Positions 47,399-59,100 of a stretch of 64,000 nt of DNA are shown one piece after another. The notes under the pieces are model-generated. The model was not told the DNA's origin. It saw nothing but the letters and a program-made list of their open reading frames with translations, and made no database searches. Both the position numbers and the translations under genes were made by a program. The DNA comes from Diphasiastrum complanatum (taxonomy: Eukaryota; Streptophyta; Lycopodiopsida; Lycopodiales; Lycopodiaceae). Numbering within the stretch: the stretch's first letter is position 1; the number at the start of each line of letters is the position of its first letter. The stretch is taken from contig CM055097.1 of NCBI GenBank assembly GCA_029204225.1, forward strand, positions 64,862,540 to 64,926,539, given 5' to 3'.

Positions 47399-47500
47399 AG
47401 CTTATGTTTGCACAGCGGTCGTGAGACAGAGAGAGAAAGAGATTGGTTAGTACGATAGAAGCAATGTCAGAAAGGTTTATTTAAGAAGAAGCGGAGATGG
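47399..47500 (-). promoter_or_regulatory. Likely expansin core promoter and leader
   Basis: On the minus strand a TTAAATAAA TATA-like box (about 47488-47480) lies some 85 bp before the start codon. A CT-rich leader (CTCTTTCTCTCTCTGTCTC) lies between. Spacing is plausible for a plant promoter with a short 5' UTR. Confidence 0.4.
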
Positions 47501-47601
47501 AGAAAAGAAGAATGTCAGACATGACGGCGTAAACAGTTGGAGCTGCGGACTTGATCTACGCCATAACCAAGGGCTCAACCGCTCCGTAACGAGTTAATCC
47601 C

Positions 47602-47630
47602 TGCATGCATGCATGCATGCACATGCACAT
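47602..47630. repeat. (ATGC)n microsatellite
   Basis: Several tandem GCAT units followed by CACATGCACAT. Confidence 0.8.
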
Positions 47631-47639
47631 ATAGGGGGT

Positions 47640-49600
47640 ATCTAATGTTTTGCCTTACCTCAAAGTAAGACTATGTGTTCAAGCTCTAAAAGGTAAGTTA
47701 ACATTTTCATTTGTTGAAAGTATACTTCCTTCACAATATCATCACTTTATGCATAATATATACGTCCATTGGAAGGCCACGCCAAGTTTGGAGCACAAAC
47801 CAATCGTACTTAGCCAAAACTTCATAGTGCATCAAGCAAGACATGATAGCAATTATCCAACTCAGATGGTGCAAAGGAAGAGGTCAATTATCCAACTCAG
47901 GCAGTGCAAAGGAAGAGGTCATTCAACTTTTACAAGGTGATCTAAAATATCACAGTAAGCTTTGATGTATGGGCTCAAGATACATCATTTTGATAATTGC
48001 ATTTTTAAAGAGTAAAGAACATAAAGATAAATTCATTTTAATGCTCAAAGTCACCTAAGGTCAACAATTCAACTTTTAGCAAATCATCACAATAACTTGC
48101 AACCATCATGACAAAGCTAATACGTTAAATTGGAGGTACTTAAATTTCTCAAATTGAATGAAGTGGACTTACTTAATTTTAACATCAATGATGACCTTCT
48201 ATAAATCAAGTGGTCTTTCTTGTGAGTGAAATCACGTGCTAATTTCCATGAGCATCTCCTGTTGTCCACACCCAAAACAGTTTTGACTATCCATCAGCAT
48301 CCTCGATGTAGCTTCTTCTTCATGACATTCTTCCCATTGACAACCAGTTCGCACTGTCATCTATGCATTCAGTAGAACCATGGAGGAGAGATGATGACCA
48401 ACATGGAAGACGATCAAGGAATGACATCTACATAGATGATGTAAAAAACTCCAAGTCCCAACTTGATATAGATCCAAAAGAGTAAAAAAGAAACATTGAT
48501 TTCGGAAGAAATCCATACCTCATAGTAAGTGTAATGAGTCTTGATTATATTTCAACAACAAATGCTCTTTATGCCAGTGAAAACCAAAATGTTATATAAA
48601 TACATGTCACATGACAATATTACCATGATCATGAACAAATGTGTACTCATCACCACACATAACATACTTTTGCATCCAACCAATCAATAAAATTAATAAA
48701 GAGAGCATTTCATATAAAGTTAGTAGCATAATAAGCTTCAATACATCAATATTTAATTTGTGTAATCTATTCATCATCTATATCCATTACGCATCGATAT
48801 CATCGATATCATCATTTGTCACATTAATATGATCATGCAACAAATTTGCCAAACTGAGCAAGTTTATGTCTAACTCTACCCAAATATTCTCTATGACTTC
48901 CTTATTAAGAAATTGTTCTTCATTGGTTGATAGCAATGGTGATGATGAGATCAATGATCAAGCAAGACATCTTGTATCATGCATGATGTTGAATCGTTCG
49001 ATAATGATGCATCTTGATCGATAATATCGTCGACATTCTTTTGATTAATTTCATGATTATGAAAAAAATGAGTCAAATTGAAGTTGGATTTGGAGACGTA
49101 TCATCTTCAATATCCGCATCTTCATGATCATATTGTAGTACATGGCCACATTCCTTCACAACATCTCTATCCTTGAAAATTCTCTTACAACAAGTAACTT
49201 GAATCACATACCACTATTATGGGATCTGAGTGGTTAGGGTGAAAGACCACCTATAATTATTAGCATGAACACTATTTAGTATTAATATCTCTGTTAAAAT
49301 TGCTTGAGCTCATCAACTTAGATCAATCAATAGAAAAAGGGCACATTGACCATGACTATACTTGCAGTGCAATATATTAATCATGAACACATTCAAGTAC
49401 CTACTCACATTGTTGAAAAAAAATAGATGTATGGATTTGATCTATCCAAAGCTTGGTGGAGTTATTAGCAAACTAGCTACTCTCATCCTTTCTCATAGTT
49501 GCATTGGGACCATTACAAATAACCTTGAGCCATTTTACATCAAATATAAAAAAGCTGAATTGCGTAAATCCAATTTTGAATATGTCATGGATTGTCCCAC
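47640..49600. other. No gene recognised
   Basis: AT-rich intergenic DNA with short random frames only. Confidence 0.5.
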
Positions 49601-50492
49601 AATAATCAAGCTGAGAAGAGATTCGCAAAGACACACAACACGAAATTGTTTCGCAACACAAAATCATTCTTGCTCCACAAACGGCCAAGAAGATCAGCCA
49701 AGTACCAAGGGGTACAAGTATTTGATCAGATATCATGACATTAGCAGAAGTACTCTAGATCACGGCTAATCTGCCACTCTTGTAGTTCGTGATTAGTTAG
49801 AGATGTTTAATCTTTCTGATCTGGAAGTTACACGACGCGACACGAAAAAGTTCGCGAACCATATACTTTCTACTTGATGCATAATACAGTAAGACAAAAA
49901 ATATAGAATACATGTCCGCCTGTGAGCGAGATAATTTTGTAAGAGGATCAGCGGTATTTGTCTACACTCTGAAGGGTTGTAGGAATGATATAGCCGGCAA
50001 TGACAAGCAATCATATCTGAATTTTTGACGAACTGATTTTGTTCACGAATGCTTTCACTTTGTATTTCACTTCATTGCGCTTCGCGATCACTTGGCTATA
50101 AGCGTAAATCAATTTCAGAGCTCACTTAAGTTTCGTTTCGTTTCATCTCGTCTCGTTACAGAGCCTGATTGATCTTTTTCGTGAATCCTTCTCTTTCGTC
50201 TAGTTTCACTTCGTTTCGTTTCGTTTCGCGATCTCTATGCTTCCAGCATAAATCAATGTTGGAGCTCGTTTAAGTTTTGCTTCATTTCGCTTCATTTTGT
50301 TTTCATCTAGATTTTGTCTCGTTTCGTTTTGTTGTGTTACAGAGCCTGATTGATCCAACACGAATTATTCTCAAACAGAAATAATTCGAGTTTCATGAAA
50401 GTTTTGCGAATCGTTCAAGATTTTTTTTTTATCAATTTGTCACCAAAGTTCTAGCTAAAATTTGCATTTTCTGAGTGCACATTTTTCCATCA
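49600..50492 (+). repeat. Copia-A 5' LTR
   Basis: Plus-strand LTR ending TTTTTCCATCA. It matches the inverse of 20183-21400 at roughly 85-90% by eye, including the CGTTTC/TTTCG repeats and CTGATTGATCCAACA block. Its first about 55 bp are not recognisable, so the 5' limit is approximate. Confidence 0.75.
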
Positions 50493-50493
50493 G

Positions 50494-50506
50494 TGGTATC
50501 AAAGCC
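50494..50506 (+). other. Copia-A primer-binding site
   Basis: TGGTATCAAAGCC directly after the LTR; initiator tRNA-Met type with one change. Confidence 0.8.
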
Positions 50507-50607
50507 TACCTTGTCATAGTCTGACATAGCCAAAAAGCTATCAGATCCAGGAGGCTAAGCATTCAAACAAAGAACCATTAACAAGTGAGAACACAAATTC
50601 AGGAGCA

Positions 50608-51792
50608 ATGGCTTCAATCAGCAACATACAATCTAAGATCTGTATAGTTCTGGATTCATCAGGATCTAACTTCCTAGCATGGAAGGTAAAGACCTTGCTG
50701 ATACTAAAGGGAGAAGGATTATTCCCCTTGGTAGATGGCACTGAGGAGATGCCTACAACAACATGCAAGGAGCTACGTGAATGGAGGGAGAAGAATGACA
50801 AGACAGTAGCCTTGTTATCATCATCCATTGAGGATAGCCTGACTCTTGACCTAGATACACTCTCTAAAGCTAAAGAGATGTGGGATACACTACTCACTGA
50901 TTTCAGACAAAATCATGTAGTCAGATAATGATGTTTGAGGATCAGTTGACAAACCTACAATGGGATGGCAAAGACCTCAATTTTTTTGTTAGAAAGATGA
51001 AGGATCTATTCCTTTCACTACATAATTCTAGAGCAAAAAATGCAATGTCAGCAGAGAAGTAGCTCACTTATCTGTTGAGAGCCTTACCAAGATCCTTTCA
51101 AACAACCAGAACACTGCTATTAAAGCCTAATCCTACAATGACACTCGAAAAGGCAATTGTCAAGATTCAAGAAGAAGTCGAGGCTCGAGAGCACCTTGAT
51201 CACAAGGATGCTTCTGACCAAGGTCTTTACATCAACAAGGAGAAGGCCAAGAAAGAATTCAAGCTAGATAAGAGAGAGTCGATCGAAAGCAGGATCATGA
51301 TCAGCAAGTAGAAGAGACCAGCACAGACAAATGGAAGAACAGAGGAAGGTCAAAACAACAAAGTGGAGACAAGAAGACCTGCGTGAGATGCACACGCAAA
51401 GGACACACTGTCGATTCATGTTATCCAAAAATTGATGTATCCATTGTCACAAGAAAGATCGTGCAGCCATGGACTGCCACCTGAACCCAAGAAAAACATT
51501 AGCACAAAGCAAACAAAAGAACAATAATAGTTCATCCTATGTCGAGGAGCCAGAGAGCTCAAAATGGATGAAGAAAGATCGAATCATGGTAATTCGACTG
51601 CCTACATCTGTGCAGACATGTGTGCAGTGTCAACACCGGACACACAGGAGATAATCCTAGATCAGGAGCTACCTCACACTTTGTTACATCAAGATGAATC
51701 TTGTCTGATTTTTGAAGTGCAGATCCATCAAGATTTATCGTTCTTGGAGATGGATCCAAACATCAAGTGAATGGTATTGGTTCACTGTGGCT
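50608..51792 (+). pseudogene. Copia-A gag and start of protease
   Basis: Ty1/Copia gag from MASISNIQSKICIVLDSSG, through FLAWKVKTLLILKGEGLF and AKEMWDTLLTDF, a frame change, LTYLLRALPRSFQTT and a CCHC knuckle (CVRCTRKGHTVDSC). It then enters the protease with FIVLGDGSKHQVNGIGSLWL at about 51728-51795. Homology ends there. The next residues expected in a Copia protein (NGRDRRRKDVLFVP) are found at the right end of the minus-strand copia-A pol at 24.49 kb. A stop before LTYLL and frameshifts make it non-functional. Confidence 0.85.
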
Positions 51793-51837
51793 CATTAGAG
51801 AAAATATGGGCCCAAAGAGGGTCCTATAAGAAATGCC
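51793..51837 (+). repeat. Putative terminal repeat, left end of large element
   Basis: Starts exactly where Copia protease homology stops and resembles 24490-24534. It reads inward toward the coiled-coil and methyltransferase genes. Confidence 0.45.
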
Positions 51838-52189
51838 ATGTAGGAGAGAGAAAAATAACTATAAAGTAATTATAATATCATTTTCTAACTTCTTTACGCA
51901 TCTGCCCGCACTACTTTCCATGTAAATGAATGCACCTTAGTTTAGTCACATCAAACTTCACTGGTGCAACCACAGTTAAAATATAATTTTTTAAAATGCT
52001 AAAATATTCTCTCCCAATAGTTGGGAACACTCAAAAATTTGAATTAGGAGTGACATTTCTGAAAAAAGCCTACGCCATCTCTATCTCCAGCAGAGTCGTT
52101 AGCGCCATCTCCAGCTTTGTTATTGTCATTGTGTTGTTTGTTACTATACTACTGTACTGATGACAAAGCTTTAACATCTTCATGTGGAT

Positions 52190-52788
52190 CTGTCACCAGA
52201 ATATGCTCGGCTCAGGACGAGAAATTCAAAGCAACCCAAATTGTCAACTTCTGATATGGTCCGATACAGGGAGGAAAAGTAAAACATGTAGATTTATGGT
52301 CATCAAGAACATTGTATCATATTGATCCATATTCATTTAAACATCCAGATTTTCATTCGGTGAGTCAGTTAATAATCTATATGTGTCATGGTAAAAATGG
52401 CCTTTTGGGTTATTGTGAGAATTTGATGCTCTATGAAAATGCACATTCAATGCAAAAAATACATTATTTGGAAGAGGAATCAAGAGAAATATCAAAGGAG
52501 TGCGAAGAAAAATCTACAAAGATGAAAATTTATTTGGATGAAAATGAAATGCTCAAGGAGGAGATCCAAAGGGTGAAATCTTCTTTGCATCAATATACAA
52601 CTAATACTGATGAGATAAAAATTGCATTTCAATCCATGCGTATCTCATATTTGTCTCTTGTTAAAGATATGGATGTGCTCAACAGAAAGGTTCGAAGCAA
52701 CAAGAGGAAAAGACTGATAAACAAGGATATAAGTGATCTATCATCCAAAGGAGGTCATAAAAAAAGACGAATCCGTACATTCAATTAA
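52190..52788 (+). CDS. Coiled-coil protein with nuclear signals, unknown
   Basis: Plus-strand frame, open from 52312 to TAA at 52786-52788. A coding-like stretch upstream (SPEYARLRTRNSKQPKL, about 52195-52260) may be an earlier exon. The middle is strongly charged and heptad-like (IHYLEEESREISKECEEKST, then ENEMLKEEIQRVKSS), so a coiled coil is likely. The C-terminus has two basic patches, SNKRKRLI and HKKRRIRT, typical nuclear localisation signals. No known domain is recognised. A GTGAGT near 52359 could be a splice donor, so the N-terminal boundary is uncertain. It lies just inside the putative left terminus and is the least damaged gene of the block. Confidence 0.45.
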
Positions 52789-53805
52789 GTTATAGCTTAT
52801 TTGGTACTAAAAATTGCTTGAACTTTTTGATTTATTCATAATCACTAATTTTGTTATTTAGTCATTTCAACTTTCTGTTAATTTGCTTATTATATACTGT
52901 TGTGAATACTATGAGTGTCCTAATTTCTATTGGCATTTTCATGAACATTATGTTTGCAATGCAGATCATCATTGGTTGTTGAAGACCATTTGAACATGAT
53001 GACCAAAAAAAAGAGAAATGACTTGAAGACTCATTTTTTTAAATTTTTTAAAAAAGTATTCAAATTTAAAATACTTCAAATAAATATATAGTAATGGTAA
53101 AAAAATGTTATATTTTGCAAGAAAATAATTTAAACTACAAAAATTTGGTAAATAGATTTTTATAAATTGCTTAAAATTAGCTTATATTAAATAATAATAC
53201 TATTTAAAATAAAATCATTAGATACACAACCACTAAAATACCTAAAAAATATTTTTTGCTTACTAAAAACAAAAATTAAAGTATTTTTTTTTTGGAATTT
53301 TCAAAGTTTTCTAAATTATAATTCTTGTATTGAAAAAAATATTTTTAAAATTAAGTTAGAAATTTGAATCAATATTTTTTAAAAATTTAAATTTTTGAAA
53401 ATCTTTACTTACATTCAAGTAAGTTTATTAAATATTTTATACATTAAATAAACGCAAATAAAATTACTTTACAATAATCGAGATTAAACTATTTGTGATA
53501 ATATTTAAATCACTCTAGAAAAAATATAATTTTTTTTTCATTTTTTTTAATTTTTAACAATATTTTTTTTACAAAAAATATTATAAAAATACATCTAAAA
53601 TTAAAATATTGTAAACTTAACAAATCATTACAATTTTAATTTTTGGTAATAATTATCAATGTTAAAATTTTTAAATTATTTCAAATTTTAAATTTTAAAT
53701 CATTAGAAAATAAATTTAAAAATATTAAATCAATCAAAAAAAATTCAAAACACAATATATCAAAAAATATAAACACAATTATTCTTTAAAACAAAAGAGA
53801 ATTTT
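52789..53805. other. Very AT-rich spacer
   Basis: Long A and T runs, extremely low GC and no gene supported. It separates the convergent coiled-coil and methyltransferase genes. It may be a matrix-attachment-like or simply decayed region. Confidence 0.6.
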
Positions 53806-56113
53806 TTATTCCCAAAAATCATCAATGTCATTTACATCTTTTTCTTTTGTTTTTTCTTGAGTAGCCACTGTACTATCAAGTGGCACCTCTTCTACAATTT
53901 TCTCGACTACAGTTACTATATTGTAATCTTGAACCAAGACATCAACAAATTCTCATGTGTCGTCTACTTTTTTGCTAGCAGGAGACTGAGGTTCCTTGGA
54001 CAAAGGAATTATTGTATCCTCGCTGTCCAAACTCTTTTCCATCTCAGATAATTCATCTGGCGAAATTTAAAGATATTTTATTCTCATTTTTATAAAATCA
54101 ACTAAATTCGTATCTAAATCTACTACAACAACATGTCTGCCTTTCTAAACAACACATGCGCTCGTAGTGCCACTACCGCTAAATAAATCTAAAACCCAAT
54201 CAGTTGGGTGAGAAAAAATATCAATTAAATGATTAATTAATTATTGTGACTTTTGGTAGGAACAAGCCACGGAACCCGTCATTGGATTTTTTAATTTCTT
54301 TGTCATAGCTGGATACTGGAACAAGTTTCCAAAACTTGTCAGTTCGGAAGTGTTATGATATAGCATCAAACATTTGTCATCCAAAAAATAATAACCGATG
54401 GTTATGTATTCTATTTCATTGCAAAGTCGAGCTCCTCCCGAGTTCCTGACATTGGGGTTGTATCTGACATTGAACATTACAAGTAAAATCAATTTAAAAT
54501 TTTAATTTTAAAATAAACAATTTAAAATAAAATTATGAATTAAAATAAGAATTGATAATTCAGGAACTTAAGAACCTACCACACAGCATTCTCAATTCCC
54601 GCATTACAGAAAGTTAGTAGAGCTTTCTAAACTGATACTGACTATCAAGAAGAATGAAAAATAATAACTCTCCAAATTGGAGAAGTTTTGACTTCAAGAA
54701 AGCCTTGTATAAAACTATGGATTTCAGTGAATTTGAAAGGAGTATCATCATTTAATGATTCTTTCATCTGAAATCCATATGGTATATCGGCGATGCAGAG
54801 TGTCTAAGACCTTTTTCTTAAAAAAATTTGAAATTTCTCTACAATCGCCCTCCTCAACAGAGTAAAAGCATGGTTGATCATCGACACTTTTGAGAAGGTA
54901 GGTCTCTAATGGATCCTCCTCCGCAATGGTCTCACCTTGTGCCAATCTCTCTCTGTCCCTTTTTTCTACTTTTGCCTTCAGAATATGTCTCTTGAATTGC
55001 TCTGGAAGGACTTTGTTTTTTTCATCTTCGGGAGACTGAAAAGGAAAAAGCTATGCTTAGCATGGGAGACAAAAAATATAAAATAGAATAGGAGACTTAA
55101 AAAATAATAATTAAATAAAAAAAAAGCTATGCTTAGCATAGGAGACATAGAATATAGAAAAGAAACAATTAATAAGCACCTATGCTAAGCATGGGTGAAA
55201 TAAATACCATGTCTCTAAACAAAATAAAAAATGGACTCAGGGCTTCATTTCGGTTGTTCAGAAGATAAAGCCTCTAGCACTCATCGAAATCTTGACAATT
55301 TAACCCTGTCACAAGGGCTTCTTGAAAATTTGTGCCTGCATGTAAAAAATATAATTGTTAAAAATCCAACCAAATTATGAAAATCAATTTATTAAAAAAA
55401 GTGACATGAAAATAAATATTTAAATTATGATTATTACCTCTGAAATTTTTTTCTCATTTCTGCTAGGGAGAGTTGACCATCGGCAACTCTTGAAAGAACA
55501 CTTATTATTAGTTCTGAAGAGCTAATCCCTTGCATATTCTTCCACTCTGATATTCTCATTTCAGTAGGGATTGGCTTCAGAGTTTGAGTGCTCACAATTT
55601 TTTTTTTGAACTTTGAGGCACCCTGAGCAGGTTGGCCTTTTATTTGAAAAGTTTTTTACTTATCAGAAATTTTATCAACAAGGGCCCACACCTGACATAA
55701 CAAAAAAAATTTAATTGATAAAAAATTTAACCAATATTAAAATTGAGTTCAAAATTTTAGTCTGATAAAAACAGTTTAAAAAGATTATAACATATATTAT
55801 GACCAGAGCATTCCATGACGAGCATAGCCAAACAAATTACCTGGCCACTACGAAAAGCAAGCTGAAAAAAAATATCGTATTTAGTAAGGCTCTGCGTAGG
55901 ATTTTTTGAATCAAAAGACAGGCCTGTCTCTTGAGCACATAGTGCTTTCAGCACAAGTTGATTCACATCTCCTGCTTTGAAGACTCTCATGTATTCTTTG
56001 TGAAAAAAACAAATTCTTTGTATCACAATTATCTTCATCTGGTAGTTCTGATCAATATTGTGATCCCAAGCCAATAATTTCACTTCTTCCACTGTCAGAC
56101 CAGCAAATGCAAG
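53806..56113 (-). pseudogene. Beta-class DNA amino-methyltransferase (N4-C or N6-A)
   Basis: Minus-strand multi-exon gene: about 56113-55841, 55691-55438, 55335-55208, 55035-54580 and 54463-53806. Exon 4, after a frame change, has DIPYGFQMKESL, a DPPY-like motif IV. Exon 5 continues NPNVRNSGGARLCNEIEYIT, then SHPTDWVLDLFSGSGTTSAC, the AdoMet-binding motif I, then GRHVVVVDLD. The order motif IV, then target-recognition region, then motif I is the beta class of amino-methyltransferases, which act on adenine N6 or cytosine N4 in DNA. An acidic tail follows (DELSEMEKSLDSED). Several in-frame stops and a frameshift, plus a TGG-to-TGA change at the exon 4/5 junction, show it is dead. The 5' exons are cut off at 56113; related ones survive at 1-1745. 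Confidence 0.75.
55051..55195. repeat. Three palindromes in methyltransferase intron
   Basis: CTATGCTTAGCATGGG at 55051, GCTATGCTTAGCATAGG at 55126 and CCTATGCTAAGCATGGG at 55179, inside the intron between exons 3 and 4. They are the same motif as the array at 1899-2260. Confidence 0.85.
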
Positions 56114-59100
56114 TCAAATACTACATTTGTTTATCTGGCATTTGAGACTCATTTCATATTAGACTATATAGCACATGGAACACTTGACTTTATTAAGAGC
56201 CAACTATTGATGAGAAATTAGGACTTGAACATCAAAAGTGGGATGGATGGGAGATCCATTCAATGGCTCTTCACTAATCTTTCTTATATTGGCTCACCAT
56301 AGGTTGGACTCTATGGGGGCCTATTATATTTCCCATGAACAAGGACAATCAAGGACTTACTATCCATGACCTATTATGACATGAAGACTAAAAGCTCTCA
56401 CAATTGTCAATTATACACTATCATCAAAAACTACAATCAAGATCAACATTTGAAAATGCATTATGAGCTCCTTTTACACCATTGCCACATTTTATGAAGT
56501 CAAAATCTTTTTCAAAAATTATCACCTTCATAACTAATTACCTTGACATATTATACTAATCCATGGGAAGAACTAAAATTCATCATGGTGTAGATGTGCA
56601 ATTGTATCGCTCTCCTTTGAGAATCACAATAGACATATTATGCTTATGATTAATTAGATACAACATCACAAGATTATCAGTATGATATCCATACTCAATT
56701 CCAACTAAAACATCAATACTTTTCCATTGTAATGGCATATCTCAAATGCATGCTAAATAGGACACATGTTATGAATTTGAAAGTACCACATGTAGATATA
56801 ACATTAATTCCCACATTGGATTTTTTTTGAGTCAAATGTTCACTCCTTAATGTTTTTGTTGAGAATGCAAAATGCTAGACAAGTCTTATTTTTTCATTGA
56901 ATTTTTTTTGAAGGTTTAAAATAAAGATTATAAGTCAAAATTTTAGATATTGCATATGCTTTGCCAAGTTTTCTATTTGATGTATTGAAGAATATGTAGC
57001 AGATAGATCTTTTTCCATTTTCAATCTACGCAAGGATATTGGTAGGTAAATCTATACTCACGTACTTTATGTCGTAGTATTCAAGATATGTTGAATAATT
57101 TAGGTCATAAAAGATTCTGAAATCATGCAAGTGTCCTACTTACATTGTGATTTGAAGAGATTGTGAACATGCACATTTGTATCTTCAATTAGATAATATT
57201 TAAATGTTTTGTGCATATGCATGCATGTATGTGAAAGCTTTATGGTATTTTTTTAGTAAGTTGATAAAGCCTTTTCAATCATGTGATTTTGTGCTCCTCC
57301 TTTTTCAATGCAAATTGAAATTGAAATTTGAACATGAAAGCTTATACTATAATGTGTGGAACTTTATTGTAACAACTAAATGTGATATGGTTTTAATAAT
57401 TTCATTAGTTTATTAATAAATTTTAGTACAATCTACCAATTTAATTTTAGATACGATGATTCGAGGATTTTTATAACATGAGCATGTTGCATATCTTAGT
57501 AACATCTCACAAAACGAATCGTGTACATAAGTATGATGATGCATAGCTCATTATTTCAAAAGGAAGCACATCCATCTTTATTGACTTGCATTGCCTTTCA
57601 GACTCAATGTAATCCATCCCAATTTTTATGACATCACTAGTACAAGAACGTATCATTCAATAACCAAATGTTTCAACAACCGTGACAATGAATATATCAT
57701 AACAATTTGATTCACTCTTTCTATTGAGATTGTTATAATCAAATAACTCATTTTGTTTTCATAAATTATAAACACTAATTATTCAATAGGTTTCATACAT
57801 TTCATGTGTTACCTTGTTCCCTCTTTGCAAACATGTCCATCTAGTGGGGGAAAAAATCAAATAGACTATTGATTCATGCAACATAACAAACATTTGAAAA
57901 TTCAAGACATACAATAACAACTTAAGTGCAACAGCAACATTCAATCATGCAACATCATGCTACAAATGACAAATTCTTCATCTTATCATAACAGTAGAGC
58001 ATGATTCTATTGAAATTTTCAACTTCAGAAATCCAAACCACACTCAATAAAGTTGAGATTAGCTTTGCAACAAGTTTGCATTTTCAACTGTTATTCTTCT
58101 TAAAGATAGTCTTAAAGCACTCAAAAATTACTAATGAAAAGCTATAATGATTTTTTTCATGAATCTCAAGTGATTTAATAATATAACAAAGTCTGTTTTT
58201 TAAGCTTACCATAAATTGTTAAAGTGTATTATTTCAACTTATGTCAAAATTGCAACCATATAACAAGACTTCTCAGTGAGTGAGAACTTGAATGAAATGA
58301 ATGGTTGATACAATAGGAAAGTAAAAAAAAATCAAGAATAAGACAAAGTACTCAGATCCGAATAACAAAATTAAAACATATTGAGAATAAAGTAGAGTTA
58401 AAAGAGTACTCCATTATTTCAACACCTTTTACCAAATATTCCTAATGAAAAGATAGATGTAAAAGAAACATGAATCAAACAACAAATAAAGAGAGCGACA
58501 ACTTGTTTTCAATGCGTAGAAATATCATAAAGTTTTTGGCTCTACACACCAAACTCACTTTTACTAGAATCTTAAGTTGATGGCCCCACTCACAACGTTC
58601 AGAAAATATAATTCTCCATACTACTTTTAAGAACATTGTTAAAGGATCTAGAGGAAGTGTGAAATTTCATACACAAGAGAAACCATCATGATCTATCTTC
58701 TAAGATGATAATGGATCCACACAAGATTGATAACTTGAATGCACATAATAAAAATCACACTCATGGTAGGACATACATTTCATTCATGTACTACTACCTA
58801 AATGTGGCATAGAAATCACAATACTAGCTAACTATGTTCTGCTTCTTGGATAGACATGAAACCACTCCATCTCCTCAAAAGTAGGCATATGCACTTGTGG
58901 ATTTTGTCCACCTCATCACGTACATAATTTCAATCTAAAAATCCAATCAAATCAATGTGAGACCCACCATATTCAATGCCATAATTTCTAGTTCTCAAGA
59001 TGTATATCAAGGCTCTCCTGGCAAGATGTTAATGCATTATGTGTACTCAAAGAATGCTTCACTATTTTTTATGACTAGATTACAACTTGCCTCCAATGGA

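Noticed and set aside
24485-51800. TA target duplication at the putative terminal repeats
   Set aside because: A TA at each junction can be found, but the joined Copia frame would be off by one, and two bases are too few to trust.
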